The notes under the pieces were generated by a model. It worked only from the letters and a program-made list of their open reading frames with translations. It did not search any database and was not told where the DNA came from. A stretch of DNA of 64,000 bases, taken from NCBI GenBank assembly GCA_023078555.1, contig CM041204.1:2270985-2334984 (forward strand), written 5' to 3'. Below are positions 49,601 through 60,561 of the stretch, piece after piece (position 1 is the first letter of the stretch; each line of letters starts with the position of its first letter). The translations under genes were made by a program, and so were the position numbers. The stretch is from Ulva prolifera (Eukaryota; Chlorophyta; Ulvophyceae; Ulvales; Ulvaceae).

Positions 49601-52600
49601 ACTGCAGCTGGAACGCAGTTTGACAGACCGCACGCACGCCACGGAATCGCTCCGGATTCGCTCACCCGGTATCAGACAGGCGGGGCCGCATGCTGCGCCT
49701 GAACAGCTTGCATTGATTGATGTGTGCAGCGGTGGAGCCGGGGTAGCTCACTGAGGCGCCCTTGCCGCCACGGTCCACGCGCCGCAGAGCGTGGAAGCTG
49801 GCACCCATGCTGCCACCCTCACCCAGGCTGCCTCCTCGCAGCCTCAGTGCCTCATGAGACCGCAGAGTGGTGCCACTGCACTGCGGTGTTGTGTCGTCGC
49901 CCCCGATCATATAGACCAATTCCAAATATTTAGGCCCAGTTTTCATATGGCAGCCCTGGAAAAGCTGCAAGGCGACCCAGCGTGTGCTGCGCTGCAGGCG
50001 CTGACGTTCGGCGCGGGCATCCCCGTGCTCTACGTGATCTCGGCCGCCGCGATGCTCATCAACACCGTGGACACCAAGGTCAAGCTGCGCTACGTCTGGC
50101 CGCTGCCCCGCCGCTTCGGCACGAACTGCACGCGCATGTACCTCACGATCGTCAAGGCCATGGCCTACCTCCACACCTTCTTCGCCGTCTGGATGCTCAG
50201 CTTCTACCGCATGCACGGCCAGATCGTCAGTGCGCCCCCCGCCGCATGCTGGAGTCAGAGGCCACAGGTCGCATGCTGTATGTATGCATGATTGCTGTGC
50301 TGTGCTGTGACTCTTCGGTTCCCATGACACCTGCCGGACGGTGCTCCCCCCGCTTGCCACTGCGCGCTGTGTGCTGTGCTGCGCTGTGACTCCAAATTTC
50401 CGATGACGACCGATTGTAAATGCCGCCCCCACTGCCTGCTCATGTTGCCGGCAGCACATGCTGGTCAGCGGGCATGGTAGATCTTTCGAGCGCCTATGAT
50501 GGCTCAGCATCTGTGCATGCTGCCTTGGGTGCGGCTGTAATTTCATCATGCATGCATAAATCGTATGCGTTTCGGAACTGGTGGATATCCGATTGATACA
50601 GATACATGAACAGGCTTGTGTATGTACATCCAAATGTACATACACATGAGGCAGCAGGGATTGCGCCCCGGCTGAACAAACTAAACACCGGTCGTGGTTG
50701 TGAACGTGACCGCCCGCAGCGAATTTTGCACCGCAGAGTCAAGTAGCACTGACCGAGTATCGCTCCGCTGCTGAGTGAACACCGGCGGGTATTGCTGACG
50801 CCCAGCGCTGCGCTGCAGGCCTGGAGGTCGCGGAGAAGGCGGCCCTCCGCAGCGGCGGTGACGGCACGAGCGACTCCTTCGTCACCTGGTTCCGGTGCGC
50901 CACCCCCCCGGGTCCCCTAACCCCTAGCTCTGGCCCGTAGTTCTGCTTGTGTATGGCAGTTTTGCCGCTGCAGTGCATGCTACACCTGCGCTTGATGGCT
51001 AGTTGCCACAGCACGATCGACCGTGGGCGAGGTGCGTAGCGCACAAGTACAGACCGGCCACACACAGCAGCGGCGGGGTTCAGATGGGGGTGGGCGTGTG
51101 GGTGTGGGCGTGTGTGTGGCTGTGTGGCTGTGTCCGGCGCGAGTGCTGCCGTTGCGTGGGTGTTTTGGTGTGAGCTTTGTGTGGCTTGCTGCGTGGTGTG
51201 CGGTTCCCCTGGTTCTTGCTTGCGGTGCTACCTGCCTCGCTTGCTTTATCCTTGTAACACACACAGCAGCGGCGCACCCTGCCGCACCTGCTCCTCATCG
51301 AGCCCGCTGTGCACACCACTGCAGCCGCATGGTGGCCAATGAGCTGCGTGCATCCGCTCGCCTCTGCAGCTGGCAGTTGTCATCCGATTGCAGAGAGCTC
51401 CTCACTCCGGCTGCTAGGTACATACGCCCCTCCCGGCCCGACCTCACTGCTCTGCCCCCGCCTGCCCCTCACACAGTGATGGCAACCCGGGGCCCCGGGT
51501 CACCCCACGGCAGAGCCCGCACGCTGAGTCATGTGCGGCTGTGCAGGTACGAGCGCATCTTCCAGGTCGCGACGTGGGGCCACTGCGCGCTGCTGCTGGC
51601 CTTCCTGCTGCGCGAGGCCGTGCCCGCCGCCATCGGCGCCGCCGTGAAGCTCCTAAAGGTCGCCGCCGGCCTGCGCCCGACGTCCCGCGAGCTCCACGTC
51701 CTGGACGAGCAGATCCCCTTCATGGACGCCCTCGAGGGCGGCACGATGCGGGTGCGCGCTTTGCGCACGTGGCGACATGCATGGCATGCATGCGTAGTTG
51801 GTCACTGTGGCCCCAGGGACAATGCAGCGGTGTGGGGTATCTTTTTTAGATCAACGTGACGTAACTAACTATATAATCATTTAAAACACGCTAAATATGA
51901 TCGCGAAACCTTTTTAGGAAGGGGGCCTGCAAAATAACTGCTTGGATCAGGTGCCTCCATGGATGTGCAGTTCCCCGGTCGGCAGTGCCCCTGTGTAGCT
52001 CCTCTGCAAGTTTAACAAACAGGGCATGTGCGTGTTTGTAAAGGCTTCAGCAGGCAGGCGTGTTGGAAAACGGTGTCGCCCCAGGATGTCTGCTGGGTCT
52101 GTATGAAAGCGCAGCGCAACCAAAATGGTCTGTGCTGCACGCCTGCTGCACGCAGGCGACTCACCTGGCGGGTCGGACCACCGGGTCGCGCGTGTGCCTG
52201 GGAAACCCCAACAAAGCATGCGGGCGGCTGCACAGCGGCCACTGGTACCTCCTGCAGCACCCCGGTTATGTTTTTATTTTCTCACGCTATCACAAGGCAG
52301 GCCACGCACACGCCACTCGCAGGCAGCATGTGCCGCATGTGCAGGGCATGACGAGCTACAACGTCGCGCACGTCGAGAAGGCTGTCCTCTTTGACGACGC
52401 CGACCTCGACCCCGGCCTGCGCGCTGCCGCATGCTCCCTCAACGACGGCCTCGCGCCCTTCCCCGCCGCCGCCGCTGCCCTCGTCGGTGCGCCCATGCCC
52501 CCCACGCAGGCCACCATCGCCCTCAAGAGCCAGCTTGATGGCGAGGAGGAGGAGGCTGCCTCAGAGGCGGGCGACGGCAGCAGCGGCGGCGGCGGCGGCG

Positions 52601-52779
52601 CGCGGGTGCCGCCCGCGGTCGATGTGGACGAGTTTGCAGAGGCCACAGTGATCGCGGCCGGCGGCGGCGCGGCGCTGGAGAGCGCTGGGTGGGAGGATCA
52701 GGGTGGCAGCGGTGGGGGTGGGGGGGACGGGCGGGGAGTCCGCGATGCGGCGAGCCTGACGAGCTCGGAGGACGACTGA
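43643..52779 (+). CDS. TMEM63/OSCA/CSC1-family channel-like membrane protein, 5' end unresolved
   Basis: Fourteen exons keep frame: 43643-43905, 43981-44279, 44838-45024, 45439-45490, 45627-45692, 46175-46373, 46760-46986, 47572-47922, 48337-48728, 49261-49471, 49998-50229, 50819-50894, 51547-51751, 52345-52779 (1064 residues plus a missing N terminus). Seen: first span completed across a splice (GIGTFLMATAWTCQLFLVLT), a second span before SRRQF, then the cytosolic domain start ADYTVLVTGLPKDIS. Family hallmarks follow: EPATAPSNYIYENL, a span, a cysteine-rich lumenal loop, RALTLFERHRSHTEEHASL with AQFLNTSITPL, then TFGAGIPVLYVISA and VKLRYVWPLPRR. The tail is acidic and Gly-rich. Members are mechano- or osmo-sensitive cation channels; function here is inference. 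The exon 8 acceptor is uncertain (47545 is an alternative). Exon 12 codes for only 25 residues. Confidence 0.8.
48899..48942 (+). repeat. 22-bp tandem duplication in TMEM63-like intron
   Basis: Two adjacent 22-bp units beginning ATGGATGGCTGTGTACA differ only in their last few bases. They are followed by GTATAC/GTACAC dyads in the intron between exons 9 and 10. Confidence 0.8.
49880..49985 (+). mobile_element. MITE-like element, copy E, next to an exon
   Basis: The core AATTCCAAATATTTAGGCCC, GGCAGCCCTG and GGCGACCCAGCG match the family. The copy ends about a dozen bases before the acceptor of TMEM63-like exon 11 (49998). Its own sequence is open in the exon's frame from an ATG at 49950, so automatic callers may extend the exon into it. 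Confidence 0.7.
51218..51262 (-). repeat. Short dispersed repeat, copy 2
   Basis: Reverse-complement match to 8963-9010 (TTACAAGGATAAAGCAAGCG and onward), in the intron between exons 12 and 13 of the TMEM63-like gene. Confidence 0.5.
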
Positions 52780-53810
52780 GGCGGGGAGCCGGGCTGGACA
52801 CGCAGGATTTAAAAATGGAGCTACACAGTGTGCCCGAGGTTGGCGTCAGATTGAACGGCCAAGGTCTTCATCTACCTTCTGTGTTGGAGGCTGGGGAGAA
52901 TCGATTTGGTGATTCGCTGTTGGCCGTCACGATGAGTTGATATGCTGGCAGGACACACGGTGCAGGACAAAGGTGGACGTGGACGGGCGGCTTCGGTGCA
53001 CAACATGCATGGGCCTCCGCATGATATCGTTTGAGGTGGACTTGTTCTGCCGAAGGCTGCTACGGCGGCGTGGCAGACAGGTTATCTTGGCGCCTGGCTT
53101 CTGGATGGAAGTTGGTGATTGGGCGGACGCTGTTGTGGACGGAAATATGGATGGACGCCTCGACAGCAAGTGTAGGGTTCCAGCGATGTGATGAAGAGCA
53201 CCTGGACTCACAAGGGATAGGCAGGGCTGGCACGGCCGTGTTGGCTGGCAGTCGGTGATAGACACATGCAGAGTCCACAAGATTGTGTTGGTGCTGTCAA
53301 CTGTGCTGCGAAGCCTGCCCCGGCCACTTTGCATGATGGCTGTGGAGGCGGTGGGTCACGGCAAGTCGCTGACCACTTGCGAGGAGTATTCTGTCAGGCT
53401 GTCTCGTAACACATGTACAGTTTGGACATGAGCGTGGCATTCATGGAATTTTGCAAGCACGACAGCGGAAAGTACATGTCTCCACAACGCTTTACAATAT
53501 TGGAAATCTCAACTCCAGGGGGTCTCAGGTTTGCAAAAAGCAGCATCGCAGATCAGCGAATGAATTCTCAGGACCCTTTCTAAGCTCAGGTCGTAGGTAC
53601 CAGGTCCTGCTGAACACGCACAGCTAGCAGAACAACCCTACCACGTCACTCCTAATCATACGCTCATGGCCTGCACTACAACTCGATACACTATTGTGCG
53701 CAAATGTGCACACTGTTCTGTACGGCCAGGCTGCCAGTGTTAAAAGAGGCCGCTCGTTCTGCTATACACACACACTTTGACCATGACCGATTTCTGGCGG
53801 GCAGCAGACA
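52780..53810. other. Convergent intergenic region
   Basis: About 1 kb between the 3' ends of the plus-strand TMEM63-like gene and the minus-strand dehydrogenase. No coding segment is supported; both 3' untranslated regions are expected here. Confidence 0.5.
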
Positions 53811-55554
53811 TCATTGCGTGGTCCAGCCGCCGTCAGCTGACAGCAGCGCCCCGGTGATGGCAGCAGCCTCGTCCTTGCACAGGAACATCGCCAGCGCGGC
53901 GATCTCGTCCACGGACACAAACCGCCCGATTGGCTGCGGCCGCAGCAGCACGTCGTTGATGAGCTGCTCTTCCGTGATGCCCCTCGACTTTGCCGAGTCT
54001 GCCAGCTGCTTCTCGATCAGCTCTGTCCAGACATATCCTGCATAGGCCCAATGTCTGCCAATAGCGACGCGGTAGGCAGCCGTGATTCTGCTGGAGGGTG
54101 TGATGCTGGAAGGCGGGAACTGGGAGTCCAGGCCATGAAGCTGCAGACGCCAAGACGTGTGGCCACGCCTCGGTGGAGTGTCTGTCTGCGAGATGGGAGC
54201 ATCGTCCATTCGAGCATGGCGGCTGCAGTGGACCTTTGCTCCGATCTGCAAGCTGCGCAGTTGGACCCAGCTGGTCCAAGGTGGTTGTCAGCAGCTCTCT
54301 TCCTATGGCAACTCTGTCAATAGGCAGAGCATATAGCTGCTCGCCTTGCCACACTGATGGCTGAAACGGCTACTGGTCTGACAGGTACAAGTGATGTAAA
54401 GTAAAGTGCATTTGGATTCACTCAGCCAGTTCCTGAAGAGGACATTGACAACTCTGATTGAACGGGACCACATGCCAAAGGTATATATGATTCGAATTAT
54501 AGTTCGAACTATCTGACTCGGCCAGGCAGAGCTGATGTGGATGTGCACACCATGGAGGGGGGATTGTGCACCTCCGCACCAGCACTCATCTGACGTCAGC
54601 AAAGTACCACGCACAGCTGTCTAGCAAGGGGCGCACCTGGGCAGATGGCATTGCACGTGATGCCCTTCCGAGCAACCTCCAGTGCCACCGACTTGGTCAG
54701 CCCAGCAACGCCATGCTTTGCAGCACAGTATGGTGCCTTGAAAGGGGATGCGACCTTGCCATGGAAGGACGAGATGTTGATGATCCTGCCCCAGCCTGTA
54801 ACTGACCAAGTTGTGACATCCGCGACAGACACAGACTGTGTCTCCTTGGACATAGCTTACGCGGACATGGGCGCCATGGACACAGCACCGGACGTTGACG
54901 AGACGCGGCTCAGTGGTGATGAGTCACACGTACGGGTCACAGAAAGCTGACCTTTGTCTATCATGCCCGGCAGCACCGCCTTGGTTGTGTGGAACGGCGC
55001 TGACAGCATGACGCTGATGAGGTCGTTCCTGCAAGGCCAGTGTCTGGTCAGGGGTCGGGGGCAAAGGATTGCCGCATGAGAACGTTACTGCGGATATATG
55101 AAATGAGAGAGGACGAAGAGACGTTCACCATTTGTCGTTTGGGAATTCATGCACTGGGGCCACGTGTTGCATGCCCGCACAGTTGACAAGAATGTCCACT
55201 TTGCCCAGCTTCGTAGCAGTCTCGTCAACCAGCTTATAAATGCCGTCGGAATCTCGCAAGTCAGTGGTAGAGGTGAGGACATCGACGCTGTTGGATCGCA
55301 ACGCCTTGGCCTGGTCCTGCGGGCGAAGCAACGTTCAGGAGACACTGCCGTGCCGATTTACCTGCTGTCGGGCGTCCTGGGATACAACAGTACAGATTGA
55401 GAGGCAATCACTGGCAATGGACACGCACTTGCATCTGTTCTGCGCTCGCGATCCCATGCAGCACAACGTTGCATCCTGATTGGGCTAACCTCTCGATAAT
55501 GGCTCGCCCCATTCCCGTGGTGCTGCCGGTCACAAGTGCCACACTGCCTTGCAT
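53811..55554 (-). CDS. D-3-hydroxybutyrate dehydrogenase (SDR family)
   Basis: Five exons: 55554-55429, 55316-55129, 55028-54952, 54795-54637, 54037-53811, giving exactly 258 residues, the usual length of short-chain 3-hydroxybutyrate dehydrogenases. The enzyme interconverts (R)-3-hydroxybutyrate and acetoacetate with NAD. Seen: cofactor motif TGSTTGMG at 9-16, NCAG at 87-90, and the catalytic triad Ser140 (NISS), Tyr153 and Lys157 (PYCAAKHG). [17 protein letters not shown] follows, and the C terminus is DGGWTTQ. An in-frame stop lies upstream of the chosen ATG in the genomic sequence, so that start is used; a further 5' exon carrying a targeting peptide is possible but not seen. Donors are gtgcgt, gtgaac, gtcagc and gtgcgc. 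The gene looks intact. It suggests ketone-body or polyhydroxybutyrate-like metabolism. Confidence 0.93.
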
Positions 55555-56377
55555 TTTTACGGAGTACAGGTATTCTATCTCAACACTCAGGCGTTACACG
55601 AATTGCAGGCCATGCACACTCTTCGAACAGCAACAAGGTGAACGTCACGCTAGCCAATATTCGCGCAATGTACAACAGCACCATACGTGCACGTGATGCC
55701 ATACAGGTTGGCAAATGGTGATGACATGTCTGTGACATGCGGCACTTTCTATCGGTGGATATGCCGTGCTGTTTCATGCCATCGTCACTGACTCAGCGTG
55801 ACCACAGGTGACGCGTCGCAGCGGAGTACGATAAACCAACACTCTGTTGGCCAGAATGCACCGCTTGTAGATGCAAAATGCTGCAAAGATATCTGTGATC
55901 TACTGCTGCCGATGATCGGGTAATGGTGTGGACACATCATCATCAACCGCAGAGCTGGAACGAAATCATGTTCGAGGGTGCGAACTAGGATGTATGGTTG
56001 CCATCGGAACACAATGTACATATGTAGAAGGATCCATTGGTAACAGAAACATGTTGATTTGCCGATGTACTGAATTGCTCACTGAGGCTGTACCAGCTGG
56101 TCGTATACAACTGACTGTAAGGCACAGGCAACGGTGTGCTCATTAATTGTACATTACCTCGGTTGGAGCAACCACGATTCACATTCAAGCAGGCAAGACA
56201 ACGCCTCGAGAGAGCAAGCATTTACATGACTGTGCACTCTCCTCTCGATTTCTCAGGAACAAACCGCCCGATCGGCTTCCCGCTCTACCGCTTTCTATAC
56301 ACACCCCCCATCAGCAGCCCTCTGCACACACTCTCGCTTGCACATGCCTTACACACCCATCGCCGCGCAGCCGCCGG
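55555..56377. other. Intergenic, no gene seen
   Basis: About 820 bp between the dehydrogenase 5' end and the 3' side of the Lhca3-like gene. It should hold the dehydrogenase promoter and the Lhca 3' untranslated region. No motif is recognised. Confidence 0.45.
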
Positions 56378-56411
56378 CGCCTAGTTGCCGTAGACGCCTA
56401 GTTGCCGTAGA
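56378..56411. repeat. Perfect 17-bp tandem duplication over the Lhca3 stop
   Basis: CGCCTAGTTGCCGTAGA occurs twice back to back. The second copy contains the stop codon (56398-56400) and the last codons of the Lhca3-like gene; the first lies just downstream of it on the minus strand, repeating the last residues and the stop outside the reading frame used. Confidence 0.95.
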
Positions 56412-57849
56412 TCTTGCCGAAGTTGGACAGCAGGTTCTCGGAGAAGGGGGAGCTGAGGTGGTCAGTGAGGTTCTGCACCGGGCCCTTGCCGGTGATGACA
56501 GCTTGGGCGCCGAAGCCGAAGCACGCGATCATTGCGAGCCGCCCGTTCTTAATCTCCTTCGTCCTCATCGTCTTCTGAGCCTCGCCGTCCTTGGCCATGC
56601 CCATGAAGTTGAACACCGGGCCACCTGCACCCACGCCACAATCGCCGAGGTGGGCGCGCAATACACAGATACGTTCTGAATTTTTTTTACAACATCATCA
56701 CAAGCATCACAAGGGGCATGCAAGTCCGCTATCTTACAAGAGCGACCTGCATCAAGCTAGCAGCACAGCAAGGGCAGTGCGACCAGGCTCCCTTGGGGCT
56801 GCCACTAGAGGAGATGGAAGGGGCAACGCCAACATCAAAGCAGCACGCGGGCAGTAATTTGAGGAGGGGATGTCCATGTTCAAGATTGCACAGCAGCCAC
56901 ACCGGCGCACAGGCAGAAGGGCGTTTCGGTGCCCACCAAAACCTACCAACACATCGCGCAGCTATCCAAAATGCGCCGCAATGCATGGGTCAGATTGTGA
57001 GAGACACAGGCAGGCAATGTGGAGGAGGCGGGCGGCACGCACCGGGGTACGCAGGCTCACCGGAGCCCTTGAAGAAGTTCTCCAGGCCGAGGAAGTACTG
57101 CTTGCCCATGGAGCCCGGGTTGTTGTAGTCTTGCCAGCGGCGGAGCTCCGCGAACTGCATCAGCACGACCTCGATCCAGAACAGCGCCCAGGGGTCGATG
57201 CCGTACACGCCCTCGGGGGTGCCCGCCGGAGGGAATACTCCTGACTTGAACCAGAGGACGCGGGTGGGCTCGGGAATGACGCCCATGGCGCCGAGCGCCT
57301 CGGGGCCGACACAGCCGGCCGCGCCGAGCATCGCCCAGCGGCCGTTGATGATCTCGGCATACCGCAGCCACTCGGGGTCGATGAAGCCACCGGCGCCCTC
57401 GGGGTCGGAGAGGCCGAGGGGGTCGAAGCCGAAGTCGCCGGCGTATGTGCCGTCGAGGTAGCCGAGGGACTGCTCGGATGGGAAGAAGAGGGAGTCGCCG
57501 GAGCGGTCAACCTGCGAACGCGACCGCGGGGGTGAGGCAAGCATGACGGCTGATGAATGACGGCTGAACATTGAAGACAGTAACTGACAGAAGTGAGAGG
57601 CTGGTTGGAGGGAAAAAGGGCAGGGCTGTGCTAGAAACTTCGTCGAGATGGCGAGGCGCTGCGAGAACACCGTAGGTTGACCGACGCAGGCAAGCGTCAA
57701 TTTGAGAAATGTTATCATAGACTGATTGCAAGGCTGCTGCTGCTGGCACGGGCTGCTAGCTGGCTGCCGCTGAGTGCTACCGAAGAGGAGCGAACCTTGG
57801 ACACGGATGTCTGCTCGGCCCGCGCAAGCACGCGCCGGCCGGTGACGGC
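56398..57849 (-). CDS. LHCI antenna protein, Lhca3-like, first exon not found
   Basis: Supported exons: 57849-57796, 57511-57043 and 56624-56398, in frame across both junctions. The product binds chlorophyll a/b in the photosystem I antenna belt in the thylakoid. The first supported exon gives the end of a transit peptide ([18 protein letters not shown]). The second has [20 protein letters not shown], helix 1 [27 protein letters not shown] and the Lhca3-type [19 protein letters not shown]. The third has helix 3 [11 protein letters not shown] and ends GKIYGN. Helix 1 has Asn where most LHC proteins have His as chlorophyll ligand. The exon with the start ATG lies upstream in 57850-60500 and ends in phase 0, but I could not identify it. 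Confidence 0.92.
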
Positions 57850-60561
57850 CTGCACAAATTAGGGAAATTAGAATATGATGCTACGAATTGAAGGCTCGAG
57901 ATGCAAGGGTGGTTTGGTCCGCATGGGTCGCATCGGCCAGGTGAACGCCGAATCTTGTCGAATATGGAAAGGCCCCGTGAGTCTGGCAAAGCCTAGATGC
58001 TCTACGCAGCTAGACAGTCAACTGTGTGGGTAATGGTACATTTGCTGCTGGCAGCCAGGATCACGGTCAAGGCGATCGAACGGCAGAACCACCAGATCGG
58101 CCTGCAGCAGATCACCACATAGGCCGGTGGCGCAGAACTCGACAGGCTTTCGCAGCTACCATAAGACATCATGTCGCTGATTACCCGAGCAGGGACGGGA
58201 GAAAGTCAGGGTGTCTGCCGCGAATGCGAAACCAAGCTAGCTCGGACGAGCGATAGTGCGGCACTGCTGCGAATCCCATCGACGGCGAGCAGGACTGAAC
58301 AGAGCGAATCGATAGAGACTCGATGTTTGAGAGGAGGTGATACATCATGGGCGTGCGCAGGCAGGAGCGAGGAGTACCTTGAAGGCAACCCTGGATGCAA
58401 CGGAGAACGACATATTGACTCGCTACCGATAACAAACTCGTGTCGATGGCAACAAGCGGCATGGTTTAATGGTGCTCCGGTGCTGGCCTGAGGGGCCAGA
58501 TCGACGTGATACCTCCGTTCTCGGCACAGCCCTGCTGCTGGATCACCGAATCGGAGCGCCCGATATTTGGGGGGATCCAATCGACCATCATGCATTACGC
58601 ACATTCAGGCCCACAGCTGGCATACGGGCGTACATCAACGCAGCAAAGTTGCGATTCTGGCAACAGTGGAAATTGTGTCAAAATATGCCACGTTTGTATG
58701 TTGGCTGCGTGTCGTGGCAAGCACCGACTTGGCCTGTAATGGCGTGATACTGCCGCGCAGCGACAATGCTTTGGCAGGCGAGGAAAGCTAAGGATCCACT
58801 GCATCGTGTTGTTGTGCATCAGTGTGGTGAAGGTCGCAAATATGTCCCGGAATGTCCCACTTGAGGCATGAGGACACGTTGTATCGCCTGTCCAGCCTGA
58901 TTGCTGTGGTCTGCCATGGCCTCGGGCTCGCCGGAAACAACCAGAGTTACCCGCATGAACGGAATTATAGCTGCTAGTACGAATAAATCAGTGGTGTTCA
59001 TCACTGTTTGACCAAAGTCTTCTTGTGGGCTTGAGAGGAGACCTGTACAGGACTGGCTTGACCACAGTCAACGCCTGTCCCGGCACACCACTGGTGAAGC
59101 GTACCACACCTTGATGCACATGCCTGACCTTGATACCGTAGCGATGGTCTGACCTCGGAGATGGCTGCAATGTGGCTTGTTTGTGCTGTGTCCTTGAAAA
59201 ATTCCCGCGGCGCAACTTCCACCTTAGTCTTTGGAACACATGTCTTAAGCCACGCCGTGCGAAGATGGGGCAAGCCCCACACCTGTGTGTGAAGACATGT
59301 AAGTTTCTGTGGCAGTCACAGTTGCCACATGGGCTTGGCCACGATTCAAACGTGATGCATGCATGGCCACGAACGCCAGGCACAAGGCATGCAACATCGC
59401 TGTCGGCACTGCCACCTGAATCAGTCTGTGTTGGATTCATGAAGCTAACCTGCCCTGAAAACACCAGTAGCACGTGCATCACGGCATGATACATCTGACA
59501 TGTGGCATAAGTGCTATTGCTGCACATGTTGTGATGAGCATGCCATAGTGGTGAAGTTTCTTCGATGCTGTCAGGCCTCAAAACTTCACACAGGGACATG
59601 GAGTAGCCTCTTCCCGCTGCCTCAGAATCATTCGACCAACGAATGTATAGATTGTAAATCGTTCGCTCCTTGCCAATGAGCTTCCGCGTTCTGAAAGGCC
59701 GCTTCTATTGTGTTGAGGTGTTGCAGCCATGTCAAGTCGCCACTGGCAAGGTATGCCAGCGGGCCACAGTCTGCAGCTACACCACTGGATGGTAAATGAC
59801 CCACATGCTCAGGTCCCTGATGCACTCCATGTTTGGTTTCCAACTCACACCTCTCAAGTGAGCTGTGGAGAACGACCTCTGCGATGATTGCATCATGTTG
59901 CAACTGTGAGACTGGACGTGATTGGAAATGCTCACTGATAGCGATTCATGGTGGCAACAGAACACACACATGTAGAACCTCACACCACATGTGATACAGG
60001 ACGGCTTGCATGGAGTAGCACACTCTGTAGAACACCACAGTACACAGTTCGAGCGCCAGATGCGTATGCAGACGTTGCAATGCCACTTGTTCTGCTGGTT
60101 GTTGCAATGGATCATAGCAGTGCGTCGCTCAATGCTGCCGGTCAAGGCACGGTCGTCATGCTCGGGAAGAAGCTTTGCGGTCACACATCGACCGCACACT
60201 CGAGTTCCCAGAAGAATTTACACGACCAGGTTGCCGGGACAAACAAACTCTAGCCACCCCGGGCCAAGTGCCCTCCCCTCGTGCTCAAAATCATGTGCCG
60301 CATTGCCCGGCGCGCCGTCAGGTCTGGCTCTGTGCGTGCCGCCTCCACCAGCGCCTGTGGCCACGCACCCCTCCAGTGCAGGCGGCTGCCATAGTAAACG
60401 CCTATCTCGCACGACGGCCACGCTGCCGCCGGCCCCCTGCAGAGCCCTGGCCGGGCCGGCCCCAGCACTGCAGGGGGCGGTGAGCTGGCGATCCCCAGAT
60501 GATTCGACATTAGAAACAGCTGCTGTACGAGTCATCGCAGCAGCTGTTGCGTGCGCAACGC
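57850..60561. other. Between the two Lhca genes
   Basis: Should contain the first exon and promoter of the Lhca3-like gene and the 3' untranslated region of the second Lhca gene. No frame gives a convincing chloroplast transit peptide start, and no other gene is recognised. The stretch at 60250-60500 is GC-rich with open frames on both strands but no motif. Confidence 0.4.

Noticed and set aside
49950-49997. ATG at 49950 as a coding start or exon extension
   Set aside because: This stretch is MITE-derived and the protein family continuity requires exon 11 to start at 49998.
57860-57950. Minus-strand ATG frame beginning MRPMRTKPPLHLE as Lhca3 first exon
   Set aside because: No donor in the right phase follows and it does not look like a chloroplast transit peptide.
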